Shown piece after piece: positions 19,299 to 27,457 of a stretch of DNA of 64,000 nt. This DNA is from Hyphococcus luteus (GTDB taxonomy: Bacteria; Pseudomonadota; Alphaproteobacteria; Caulobacterales; Parvularculaceae). The number at the start of each line of letters is the position of its first letter. The first letter of the stretch is position 1. The position numbers and the translations under genes were made by a program. The stretch lies in assembly GCF_002943565.1 (NCBI RefSeq), contig NZ_PJCH01000015.1, positions 1-64,000 of the forward strand. The letters are read 5' to 3'. Under the pieces are notes generated by a model. The model was given only the letters and a program-made list of their open reading frames with translations, had not been told where the DNA came from and did no database searches.

Positions 19299-19534
19299 CT
19301 TTCGTCTCCTTTGACATTAGGCGCGCCTCACGGGAAAGCCCGAAAGGCTATTGGCCGGTGTTCAAATAACGCCGGCCGGTTCGTTGCAACCCGTGTCTTG
19401 GAAAGGTCGAAAGCTTAGCAGACAGTAGCGTCGGCCGCGGTTCGGCTGCGGCCCAAAACAGAAATTGCGGGAAGGAATATAACCATCCCCTACGCCGCCT
19501 GCAACTGACGTGTTTGCAAAGGCGCGGGCGAAAA

Positions 19535-20029
19535 TTACAACAATTTGTAAAGATGCATGCTGGGCACGCCGGGCCCGAAACCGGCTTTTTCATAAGCCCG
19601 GCGCGCGGGCGCATGACTGGCGTCGCCGCCCGTCCCCACGCTCGCGGCTTTCATCCCCGCTTCTTTCATGCGATCAAGCGCGAATGCATACATGGCCGCG
19701 CCCAGCCCCGCCCCCTGATGGCCCGGATGAACAGCGTTAAGACCGATTTCACCAAGACCGGCATCACGGTCGAGCGTCACTGAGCAAAACCCGGCGACCT
19801 CGCCTTTGCGTTCGGCCACATAGACTTCGCTCGCGGCGCCCGGCGCGCACAGACTGTCGAGCAGCGCTGCCTGTTCCTGCTCCGCGCCGGCGAATGCGAC
19901 GGACGCGATTTTTTCGCCGACAATGTTTCGGAAAGACGCGAAGACCGGCGCAAAAGCCGCCTCGCGGATTTCATGCAGCCGCGAAAGATCACCGGGCTTG
20001 AAAAGCCGGATGCAAACGCCTTCAGTCAC
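19535..20029 (-). CDS. GNAT-family N-acetyltransferase
   Basis: 164 residues. Acetyl-CoA-binding motif A reads LGEIGLNAVHPGHQGAGLGAAMYAFALDRMKEAG (about residues 87-120) with the Q/R-x-x-G-x-G/A signature, and the C-terminal ARRAYEKAGF is the usual motif B. Start appears to be GTG (20027-20029) with a weak ribosome site. It is transcribed away from dksA's stop with a 24-bp gap, so possibly in the dksA operon. Acceptor unknown. Confidence 0.8.
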   Translation of the reverse strand: MTEGVCIRLFKPGDLSRLHEIREAAFAPVFASFRNIVGEKIASVAFAGAEQEQAALLDSLCAPGAASEVYVAERKGEVAGFCSVTLDRDAGLGEIGLNAVHPGHQGAGLGAAMYAFALDRMKEAGMKAASVGTGGDASHAPARRAYEKAGFGPGVPSMHLYKLL

Positions 20030-20053
20030 GGGTTTTAATCACGAAACGGACCG

Positions 20054-20470
20054 TCAGTCGTCGCGATAGACTTTTTCTTCGCGCTCATGGCGTTCCTGCG
20101 CCTCAAGCGACAGCGTCGCGATCGGCCGGGCGTCGAGGCGGCGCACGCCGATAGGCTCGCCGGTTTCTTCGCAATAGCCGTATTCGCCGGTTTCGATGCG
20201 GCGCAGCGCGGCGTCGATTTTCGAGATCAGTTTGCGCTGCCGGTCGCGGGTTCTCAGCTCCAGCGCTTTTTCGGTTTCGCTCGACGCGCGGTCGGCAATG
20301 TCAGGCAGGTGATTGTCGTCTTCCTGCAGGTTTGTCAGCGTGCCCTGACTTTCTTTCAAAATGTCCTGTTTCCAGGTGAGCAGCTTCTTTTTGAAATACT
20401 CCTTTTGACGGTCATTCATGAAGGGTTCGTCTTCCGACGGACGATACTCATCAATCTCGGACGCCGACAT
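20054..20470 (-). CDS. dksA: RNA polymerase-binding transcription factor DksA
   Basis: 138 residues: coiled-coil arms (about 20-100, with acidic tip residues in LPDIADRASSE) and a C-terminal globular part. The zinc-finger region reads GYCEETGEPIGVRRLDARP with one cysteine instead of four, as in other alphaproteobacterial DksA proteins that work without a complete zinc site. With ppGpp it adjusts rRNA and amino-acid promoters. ATG has GGGAGA about 6 nt upstream. A strong hairpin lies in its leader. Confidence 0.92.
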   Translation of the reverse strand: MSASEIDEYRPSEDEPFMNDRQKEYFKKKLLTWKQDILKESQGTLTNLQEDDNHLPDIADRASSETEKALELRTRDRQRKLISKIDAALRRIETGEYGYCEETGEPIGVRRLDARPIATLSLEAQERHEREEKVYRDD

Positions 20471-20496
20471 GGTCTTCTCCCAACTGACACGCTCCT

Positions 20497-20533
20497 AAAA
20501 GCCGCGACCCGATTCCTCCCCCGGGTCGCGGCT
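20497..20533 (-). promoter_or_regulatory. Terminator-like hairpin in dksA leader
   Basis: Perfect 12-bp stem AGCCGCGACCCG / CGGGTCGCGGCT (20500-20511 and 20522-20533) with a 10-nt loop. Read on the minus strand it is followed by TTTT and then, about 27 nt further on, the dksA start. No minus-strand gene lies upstream to need a terminator, so it may be an attenuator or a stabilising leader structure. Confidence 0.55.
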
Positions 20534-20925
20534 CTCTATAACGGCGCCGCCCCGGCGGCTCAAGCAGGCTTTTTGCGCTCTTAAGCCCGTCCGACGTGAT
20601 TTCATAAAAATGAAATCTTGATTTTCGGTTGCGGGAGACGCTGGAGACGCCGGCAGCCCCCGATAACAGGCCGCCTGTTGCATATCCGCCATGAATCCGG
20701 ATGTTTCTCGCTGCACTGCAAAAACCGCCACGGCCCCCGCCTTTCCGCTGAACCGCCCATAGCCGGGGCTCCCCCCAATAGGCGTCTACAATTTCAATTA
20801 AATGCGCAATCCTTTGTTTTTCGCGGGCCTGTATAGGGTTCGGGAGAGCGGCGCTGCGCCGCCGAAAGACCGCCTTTTTGCTCCGTCTACAGACGAGCAA
20901 AACCGCATCAAGGGAGCCCCGTGTG
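20534..20925. other. Intergenic region between dksA and FlgN-like gene
   Basis: About 390 bp with no supported gene. It must contain the divergent promoters. One clean A/T-rich inverted repeat, GATTTCAT-AAAA-ATGAAATC (20598-20617), could be an operator or a small stem. A short GC hairpin (AGCGGCG/CGCCGC) lies near 20848-20862. No sigma-54 type -24/-12 element was recognised. Confidence 0.35.
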
Positions 20926-21288
20926 ATGACTGAAACCTCTTCGACACCGGACGCTGATTTCGGCGCGCATGCGGCGGAGCGGGTGCGCGCCCTTATCGAC
21001 CTTACAGACGATCTGGCCCGCATTTTCGAAGAAGAAAACCTCGCCCTTGCAAACAGCCGCCCGGACGATCTCGCCCCCTTGCAGGCGGAAAAAGCGCGGC
21101 TCGCCGCCGCCTACGCCCAGTCCATCCGCGCCGTCGCAGCGGACCGCGCCAGCGTCGCCGCGGTCGAAACGAGCCTTCTGTCCCGGCTGCGTGAGGCGAC
21201 CGAAGGCTTCGAAGCGCGTGCGGCGCGTCAAAAATCCCTGCTCGAGCGCGCCGCGAACGCCGACGGCGAATTCGCGCAAGCACTGTAA
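20926..21288 (+). CDS. FlgN-like helical protein
   Basis: 120 residues, almost wholly alpha-helical, with the length and heptad-rich character of FlgN-type flagellar chaperones: AERVRALIDLTDDLARIFEEEN at the start, and a second long helix with LSRLREATEGFEARAARQKSLLERA. ATG at 20926 with AGGGAG about 10 nt upstream. No signal peptide. The assignment to FlgN is by overall pattern, not by a diagnostic motif; no flagellar genes are visible in the window. Confidence 0.45.
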   Translation: MTETSSTPDADFGAHAAERVRALIDLTDDLARIFEEENLALANSRPDDLAPLQAEKARLAAAYAQSIRAVAADRASVAAVETSLLSRLREATEGFEARAARQKSLLERAANADGEFAQAL

Positions 21289-21499
21289 ACCCTTAAATTT
21301 TCCGCACGTGTTGGCGAACGCCCACAGCCGGGTCTCCGGCTTCTTCTGCGCGTGCGTCTCTAACCCATTCTTTTTGCGCCTTTTCCCGCTTTTCTTCAGC
21401 CTCCGGTTGAGGCGAGGCGCGGCGCTGCAGTCATAGCCCCGTGAGAAATCCTCATTTCCGCCCGGTCCATTCTACATTTCAGCCTTTTTTAGGGTTAAG

Positions 21500-22552
21500 G
21501 TGTCGGCGAAGCGGGGTGTGGGAGCGTTTTCCGTGAGAACGTCTGAAAGCGGCATTGAACTGATCAAACGGTTCGAGGGGCTGGAGCTCGAAGCCTATCA
21601 GGACATCGCCGGAATCTGGACCATCGGCTATGGGCATACGGGCCCCGACGTGGAGCCCGGCATGAAAATCAGCGAGCGCGACGCGGAAGAGCTGTTGCGC
21701 AAGGATTTGCGCCCCCGCGAACAGGCAGTCGACAGCGCCGTCAAAGTTCCCCTCAATCAGAACGAATTCGATGCGCTGGTGAGCTTCGTCTACAATGTGG
21801 GCGTGGGCGCCCTTCGCAGCTCCACGGCCTTGAAACGCCTCAACAAGGGCGACCGGATCGGCGCCGCGGACGCGCTCACCTGGTGGAATAAGGCGACCGT
21901 GGGCGGCGTCTTGCGCGAGGTTGTCGGCCTCACGCGGCGGCGCGCAGCCGAACGCGCGCTCTTTCTGACGCCGGCCCAGGCCCCGGATGTGCGCGATCCG
22001 GAACAGATCAATGAAAACACCCGCGCCACGCCGATTGAAGCTGCGCCGCGCCGCGGCAATCCGGCGGAGAGCCGAACGGTTCAGGGCGCCGCCGTCGCCG
22101 GGGGCGCCGGCGTCGCCGCCTCGACCATGGGGCGCGACAACGCCAAAGAGCTCGACCAGATCGAAACCAATATCGAAACCGGACAGGGCTTAACGGAAAA
22201 ACCCGCCGCCGGCGAAGAAAGCGCCGGCCAGACGGCAGGCGAAACGCAAACCGGCGAGGAAACCGGAAGCCAGGCGGGACAGGAGCAGGAAGGCGAAGCT
22301 GGCGTCGAAACCGGTGATCAGTCGCAAACAGGCGAAGAGACAGCGGCGCAAGCCGAAGACGCCGGACAAACCACGGGCGCAGACCAAACCGGCACGACAA
22401 GCCGCACCATCGAGATGCCGGACCGCCCATCCAAGCATGAAGTCCACGCGGTCGAATCGCAGGTTCAGTTTGCGCTTCTCATTCTCATCATCCTGGCGGT
22501 GCTGTTCGTCATCTTCGCGCGCATCGACGACTGGATGAATTACCGGCGCTAG
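21500..22552 (+). CDS. Membrane-anchored GH24 muramidase, SpmX-like
   Basis: 350 residues in three parts. Residues about 13-155 are a T4-lysozyme-type (GH24) muramidase with the Glu-Asp-Thr catalytic arrangement (KRFEGLELEAYQD, then WTIGYGHT). Residues about 170-320 are a low-complexity Gly/Gln/Glu/Thr-rich acidic linker. Residues about 323-343 form one transmembrane helix (FALLILIILAVLFVIFA) close to the C-terminus. There is no signal peptide. The order muramidase - disordered acidic linker - C-terminal membrane anchor is that of SpmX, the Caulobacter polar muramidase that recruits DivJ, but here with one rather than two membrane helices. A start at GTG further in is possible. Confidence 0.75.
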   Translation: MSAKRGVGAFSVRTSESGIELIKRFEGLELEAYQDIAGIWTIGYGHTGPDVEPGMKISERDAEELLRKDLRPREQAVDSAVKVPLNQNEFDALVSFVYNVGVGALRSSTALKRLNKGDRIGAADALTWWNKATVGGVLREVVGLTRRRAAERALFLTPAQAPDVRDPEQINENTRATPIEAAPRRGNPAESRTVQGAAVAGGAGVAASTMGRDNAKELDQIETNIETGQGLTEKPAAGEESAGQTAGETQTGEETGSQAGQEQEGEAGVETGDQSQTGEETAAQAEDAGQTTGADQTGTTSRTIEMPDRPSKHEVHAVESQVQFALLILIILAVLFVIFARIDDWMNYRR

Positions 22553-23163
22553 CGCAAAAGCGCGCGCACGCGCTTGCGCAGGACTGGCAGCAATTCCGCC
22601 TCAAACCACGGATGTTTCTTGAGCCAGGCGTTGTTGCGCCAGGACGGATGCGGCGTCGGAAAATGAAGCGGTGCATAGTCCCGCCAGCTCTCCACGGTTT
22701 CGGTCAGCGTCTTTTTCGCATCCGGCCCGAGATGCCATTTTTGCGAATAGGAGCCGACGAGAATCATCGTCTCGATATTGGGCGTCGCCCTCATCAGCCT
22801 TTCGCGCCATGCGGGCGCGCATTCCTTTCGCGGCGGCAAGTCGCCGCCCTTGGCGTCATAGCCCGGAAAACAAAACCCCATGGGAATGATGGCGATCTTC
22901 TTTTCGTCGTAAAACTCTTCGTCCGTGACGCCCATCCATTCGCGAAGCCGCACGCCCGACGGATCGGTGAACGGCTTGCCGCTTTGATGGACGAGATTGC
23001 CCGGCGCCTGCCCGAAAACCGCGATCTTCGCCGTCTTCGAGACGCGCAAGACTGGCCGCGGCTCATGCGGCAAGGGCGCGGCCTTGGGCGCGTCGACGCA
23101 GAGGCGGCAGGCGCGGATCTCTTTGAGCAAGGACGGAAGGCTTTGTTTTCGGACGGCCATCAT
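22549..23163 (-). CDS. Uracil-DNA glycosylase family protein
   Basis: 204 residues, COG1573-type fold. Motif 1 is FGQAPGNLVHQSGKPFTDPSG near residue 50 and the late His motif is HFPTPHPSWRN near 175. An N-terminal CRLC pair recalls the iron-sulfur-bearing family 4/5 enzymes, though the full set of four cysteines is not evident. It would excise uracil or related lesions from DNA. Convergent with the muramidase gene, overlapping its stop by 4 bp. Confidence 0.82.
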   Translation of the reverse strand: MMAVRKQSLPSLLKEIRACRLCVDAPKAAPLPHEPRPVLRVSKTAKIAVFGQAPGNLVHQSGKPFTDPSGVRLREWMGVTDEEFYDEKKIAIIPMGFCFPGYDAKGGDLPPRKECAPAWRERLMRATPNIETMILVGSYSQKWHLGPDAKKTLTETVESWRDYAPLHFPTPHPSWRNNAWLKKHPWFEAELLPVLRKRVRALLR

Positions 23164-23234
23164 GCTCCTATATCGCTTTCGTCAGAAATGTCATCGCGCG
23201 CCGCAGCGGTCGCGAGTCAAAATCCGGTGAAGCC

Positions 23235-23729
23235 ATGAAAAGCAGAAAAATCGAAGTCAGCGGCGGGTGTCAGTGCGGCGCAGTGCGCTATCGCGCCAGC
23301 GAAATGCTCGACAATGCGCATCTGTGCCATTGCCGCATGTGCCAGAAAGCGGTCGGCAATCTTTTCGCGGCACTGGTCGCGGCCCCGAACGACAAGCTTA
23401 CATGGACCCGCGGGCGCCCGGCGGTCTTCAAAAGCTCCGATCACGCCGAGCGCGGCTTTTGCGCAGCGTGTGGCACGCCGCTTTTCTATAACAGCCTCGA
23501 CAATGACCGCATCAATCTCACTATCGGCTCTCTCGACGCGCCGGAGAGATTTCCGCCCGTCTCACAGATCGGGCTCGAAGGCCGCGTCTCCTGGTTCGCT
23601 GACCTGGCGGGCCTTGAGGAAGGCGGCGAAACCGGCGCAGACGGCAACGAAGACTGGGCGCAATCTGTGGAGGCCTCGAGCCGTCAGCATCCCGACCATG
23701 ACACCGAAAGCTGGCCGCCTGTCCCATAA
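23235..23729 (+). CDS. GFA (glutathione-dependent formaldehyde-activating-like) family protein
   Basis: 164 residues with the zinc-binding cysteine pattern of the GFA/CENP-V fold: GGCQCGAVRY near residue 10, CHCRMCQK near 33, and CAACGTPLF near 78. Members are often called S-(hydroxymethyl)glutathione synthase, but most have no demonstrated activity. Divergent from the UDG gene. A second, different GFA protein lies 560 bp downstream on the other strand. Confidence 0.8.
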   Translation: MKSRKIEVSGGCQCGAVRYRASEMLDNAHLCHCRMCQKAVGNLFAALVAAPNDKLTWTRGRPAVFKSSDHAERGFCAACGTPLFYNSLDNDRINLTIGSLDAPERFPPVSQIGLEGRVSWFADLAGLEEGGETGADGNEDWAQSVEASSRQHPDHDTESWPPVP

Positions 23730-23812
23730 TGGCGCGCCTTTCGCGGCTCCTGTTAAGATAACGTCAAATGCGCGCTTCTATCGTCGCCCTTCGCGATCAA
23801 GGGGCGTGCGCC

Positions 23813-24283
23813 ATGAGACTGATGACAATCCTGTTCCTGACCCTTCTGCTTGCCGGCTGCGGTCAAGCCCAAGTGAAAGACCGCACCGTTGAGGTGGCGA
23901 CGAATGATGCGGCCGTCAATGCGGCGATGAAAGAAGCGCGGGCGAGCCTGCCTCAGTTTTTCGCCAAGGCGGCCGATCCCCAGCCCGGCACGGAAGCCTA
24001 TGCGCTGAAGGTGAAAGTCGAAGACAAGAACGGCGTCGAACATTTCTGGGTGACGCCTTTTTCAAAAACCGATGACGGATTTACAGGCGTCATCAACAAC
24101 GAAGCCGCTGTCGTTGAAAAAGTCAGTCTCGGCGAGCCTTACGCCTTTACGGCCGATGAGATCAGCGACTGGATGTATGTGCAAAACGGCAAGATTCACG
24201 GCGGCTATACGATCCGCGCCATGCTGCCATCGATGCCGAAAGAAGAGGCGGCGCAATACCAGGCTCTGCTGGCGGACCAGTAA
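23813..24283 (+). CDS. DUF2314-type lipoprotein
   Basis: 156 residues. Type II signal peptide with lipobox LLLAGC (Cys about residue 16). The mature part contains FWVTPFSKTDDGFTGVINNEAA and ISDWMYVQNGKIHGGYTIR, the signature stretch of DUF2314 proteins, which bind or process unknown ligands. The ATG chosen starts the signal peptide; the frame is open 15 codons further upstream. Function unknown; probably anchored in the outer or inner membrane facing the periplasm. Confidence 0.75.
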   Translation: MRLMTILFLTLLLAGCGQAQVKDRTVEVATNDAAVNAAMKEARASLPQFFAKAADPQPGTEAYALKVKVEDKNGVEHFWVTPFSKTDDGFTGVINNEAAVVEKVSLGEPYAFTADEISDWMYVQNGKIHGGYTIRAMLPSMPKEEAAQYQALLADQ

Positions 24284-24288
24284 GCGCC

Positions 24289-24681
24289 CTACTCTTTCGA
24301 CAAATGGGCAAGCCTGCCGGCGTGTTCTTCCCAATGCTGGCCGTCAAAAGGCTGGATCGTGACTTTCGCAAACTGCTCACGGTCCATGCAGCGCAGATTG
24401 AGCGCATAACCGTCCGGGTTCGAGCGCGGAATATAAAACGACTTCACGCCGCAAATTTTGCAGAACCAGTGTTTTGCAACGCCGGTGTTGAACAGATATT
24501 CCGTCAGCTTGTCCTCGCCGGTCAAAAGCCGGAATTTCGAGCGCGGCGCAATGACATGCAAAAAGCCGATCATCTGACAGATCGAGCAGTTGCATTCGTC
24601 GGCGACGATCTCGTCTGGAAGCGCCGCCTCCCAGGTCACGGCGCCGCAATGACATCCGCCTTTTTTGACGCTCCGGCTCAT
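24289..24681 (-). CDS. GFA family protein
   Basis: 130 residues, compact GFA/CENP-V fold: GGCHCGAVTWEA near residue 9, ECNCSICQM near 32, and CKICGVKSFYIPRSNPDG near 85. Closer to the centromere-protein-V type than the copy at 23.2 kb. Its stop meets that of the DUF2314 lipoprotein gene 5 bp away (convergent). Biochemical role unknown. Confidence 0.82.
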   Translation of the reverse strand: MSRSVKKGGCHCGAVTWEAALPDEIVADECNCSICQMIGFLHVIAPRSKFRLLTGEDKLTEYLFNTGVAKHWFCKICGVKSFYIPRSNPDGYALNLRCMDREQFAKVTIQPFDGQHWEEHAGRLAHLSKE

Positions 24682-24698
24682 CGCGCTGTTTCTCCGGC

Positions 24699-25961
24699 CT
24701 ATTCCCCGGGCGCTTTATAGATCTCGCCGGCTTTCATCACAAAACCGACATCCGTCAGCTCGGAAATGTCAGCAAGCGGATCGCCGTCGACAGCGATGAT
24801 GTCGGCGAGAAGGCCCGGCGCTATGCGCCCGCGATCATCAAATCCGAAAAGCTCAGCATCGTTAATTGTAGCGCTGCGGATCGCGTCGATCGTGGACTGC
24901 CCGAGTTCTACGCGCCGGACCAGTTCACCGGCGTTCTGACCGTGCGGATAGACGCCTGCATCCGTGCCCAACGCCATTTTCACGCCCTTGCGCAAGGCCA
25001 GTTTGAAGCTCTCGTCTGCAAGCGGCATGACCTCGCGGCCTTTCGCGACGAGCGGCGGCGGCAGCGCATCCCAATTGATGGTCTGGGCGAGATAAAGCGT
25101 CGAGTCGAGCCAGGTGCCGTTCTTCTTCAGGATGTTCGCCGCTTTTTCGGTGATCACCGATCCGTGCTCGATGGAATCGATGCCGGCCTCTGACGCGGCG
25201 ATGATTCCTTCTGTGCCGTGGGCGTGCGCGGCGACTTTAAGCCCATGGCGGTGCGCCTCGTCAGCGACCGCTTTCATTTCCTCGAAGGTCATTTGTTGAG
25301 CGCCGACAGAGTCCTCAAAAGACAAAACCCCCGCCGTCGCGCAGACCTTGATCGCCTTCGCCCCATGCTTGATTTGGTAGCGCACGGCTTTCACGAATTC
25401 GGCCGCGCCGTCGGCGACGCCCTCGGTTTCGTCACGTTCGAGAATGCCCGGGCCAAAGCCCGTCGTGTCGCAGTGTCCGCCGGTGATGCCGAGGGCGACG
25501 CCGGACGGGATCACATGCGGACCGTCGACCCGGCCGGCCTCGACCGCCTTGGAAAGAGCGACATCGACGAAACCGGGCGCGCCGACCTCGCGCACCGTGG
25601 TGAATCCTGCGAGCAACGTCTTCCTGGCGTTTTCAGCGGCGCGAAAGGCGTAATCGCCGGTCGTGAACCGGACTTCCGCCGTCTCGAAGCCGGGCTCGAT
25701 TTCATAAGAAAGATGCGTGTGCGCATCCATGAGCCCCGGCAACAGGGTCATGTCGCCCAGATCGACCATGTCTCCCTCAGGCGCCGCGTCAGGATTGATC
25801 GCCGCGATCTTGCCGTCCTCGACGACGATCACGGCGGGCGTCACATAGCGGCCGGAAGAGACGTCGAGATAGCGCGCCGCCTTGACGACGGTCGTTTGCG
25901 CCTGCGCCGCGCCGCAAAGCGCCAGCCCCGCCGCGCCTGCAATCATGATCCGTTTTAACAT
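24699..25961 (-). CDS. Exported metal-dependent amidohydrolase
   Basis: 420 residues from the ATG that opens a signal peptide (RIMIAGAAGLALCGAAQAQ). Amidohydrolase TIM barrel with metal ligands in DAHTHLSYE, AHAHGTEGI, SIEHGS and GTDAGVYPHGQN; the remaining region resembles imidazolonepropionase-like/Xaa-Pro dipeptidase enzymes that act on cyclic amides or dipeptides. Periplasmic. Follows the nucleoside transporter by 28 bp on the same strand, so likely co-transcribed. Confidence 0.85.
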   Translation of the reverse strand: MLKRIMIAGAAGLALCGAAQAQTTVVKAARYLDVSSGRYVTPAVIVVEDGKIAAINPDAAPEGDMVDLGDMTLLPGLMDAHTHLSYEIEPGFETAEVRFTTGDYAFRAAENARKTLLAGFTTVREVGAPGFVDVALSKAVEAGRVDGPHVIPSGVALGITGGHCDTTGFGPGILERDETEGVADGAAEFVKAVRYQIKHGAKAIKVCATAGVLSFEDSVGAQQMTFEEMKAVADEAHRHGLKVAAHAHGTEGIIAASEAGIDSIEHGSVITEKAANILKKNGTWLDSTLYLAQTINWDALPPPLVAKGREVMPLADESFKLALRKGVKMALGTDAGVYPHGQNAGELVRRVELGQSTIDAIRSATINDAELFGFDDRGRIAPGLLADIIAVDGDPLADISELTDVGFVMKAGEIYKAPGE

Positions 25962-25989
25962 TTTCTGGCCCTCTGCTTGCTGCTTCTTT

Positions 25990-27276
25990 TTATCCAACCC
26001 AGATGAGACCGATGACCGCGCCGGTCATCAGCGTTGCGAGCGTGCCGGCGATGAGCGCGCGCGGCGCAAGGTCGATGACGTCCTTGCGGCGGTCCGGCGC
26101 CAGCGCCGTCAGCCCGCCGATGACGATCCCGAGGCTCGAAAAGTTCGCGAACCCGCAAAGCGAATAGACGACAATGAGGATCGACCGTTCACTGAAGGTC
26201 CCCGGCTCCACTTCCGCAAGGCGCAGATAAGCGACGAATTCATTGAGCGCGGTTTTAAGTCCCATGAACTCGCCCGCCGCCTCCGCTTCCGACCAGGGCA
26301 CGCCCGCCAGCCACATGAAAGGCGCGAACATGTATCCCAGAATGCGCTCCAGCGTGAGCGGCGCGCCGGCGACATCCGGCCCGGCGGCGAGCATCATATT
26401 GATCAAGGCCACCGCCGCGATAAAGGCGATGAGCGAGGCGATAATGTTGAGATAAAGCCCGAGCCCGTCTGTGACGCCACGCATGAAAGCGTCCATGGTG
26501 CCGCCATAACCGAAATCGTCGGCCGCCTCGACCGGCGTCGGCGTCACGCCCTTTTCCTCCGGCATCATCACCTGCGCCATCAAGATCGCGGCGGGCACGG
26601 AAATGATCGAGGCGACGATGATATGCCCCAGGATCGACGGATCGACATTCGAGAGGATGGTCGCAAACACCGCCATGACGGAGCCCGCGACCGTGGCGAA
26701 GCCGCCGGTGATGACGATCAGCATTTCAGGCCGCGAAATTTTCGACAGATAGGGGCGGATCAACAGCGGCGCTTCGGTCTGGCCGAGAAAGGTGTTCGCC
26801 GCCGAAGAGAGGGCCACCGCGCCGCCGACCCGGAAGACTTTCTCGAGCAGAAAGGCGAAACCGCGCACGAAGAGCTTCAACACGCCCCAATGCCACATCA
26901 CGGCGGAAAGGCCGGAAAAGAAAATCACCAGCGGCAGGGCGCCGAAGGCGAAACTGAACATGGCGCCTTCATTCACCACCTCGAAGGGCGCCTCGCCGCC
27001 GCCGAGATAACCGAAAACGAAGGTCGTCCCCTCCCGCGTCGCCGCCTGCAGGACCTCCACGACGACTTGCAGCGACTGGAGACCTTGCCGGGCCCATGGC
27101 TGATAAAGCAGGAAAATCGCGATCAGGATTTGCGCGCCGACAGTCCACAGGGCGGCGAAAAACGGGAACCGCAGCTTCTGGCTGGAGAACAGCCAGGCGA
27201 TGAAGATGAAAACCACGAGGCCCATCGCGCTCTGGCCGCGCAGCCCCACATCGGCCAGCTCAAATGGCAAATCCAT
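25990..27276 (-). CDS. Concentrative nucleoside transporter (CNT/NupC family)
   Basis: 428 residues from the chosen ATG. Multi-spanning inner-membrane symporter. The core has the CNT hallmark stretch SSAANTFLGQTEAPLLIRPYL near residue 170, GGFATVAGSVMAVFA near 210, and the late ALNEFVAYLRL and YSLCGFANFSSLGI. These residues bind the nucleoside base and ribose. The frame extends upstream to 27357, but the segment is unlike the family and GCGGGAA precedes 27276. Uses a sodium or proton gradient for uptake. Confidence 0.9.
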   Translation of the reverse strand: MDLPFELADVGLRGQSAMGLVVFIFIAWLFSSQKLRFPFFAALWTVGAQILIAIFLLYQPWARQGLQSLQVVVEVLQAATREGTTFVFGYLGGGEAPFEVVNEGAMFSFAFGALPLVIFFSGLSAVMWHWGVLKLFVRGFAFLLEKVFRVGGAVALSSAANTFLGQTEAPLLIRPYLSKISRPEMLIVITGGFATVAGSVMAVFATILSNVDPSILGHIIVASIISVPAAILMAQVMMPEEKGVTPTPVEAADDFGYGGTMDAFMRGVTDGLGLYLNIIASLIAFIAAVALINMMLAAGPDVAGAPLTLERILGYMFAPFMWLAGVPWSEAEAAGEFMGLKTALNEFVAYLRLAEVEPGTFSERSILIVVYSLCGFANFSSLGIVIGGLTALAPDRRKDVIDLAPRALIAGTLATLMTGAVIGLIWVG

Positions 27277-27457
27277 AAATTCCCGCAGACCCCTCGACTT
27301 TCGCCGCCCCCACGTCCTCGCGACCCTTTTATGACACGAGAAACTATGCGCAAGCATGACCCGTTTGTCACTGATTCTGTTAATCTTCTTTATAGCTTGC
27401 GCGGCGCGCCGGGCTTATTATGGTGCGCTGCAAATCATCGTTATCCGGGGACATCAC

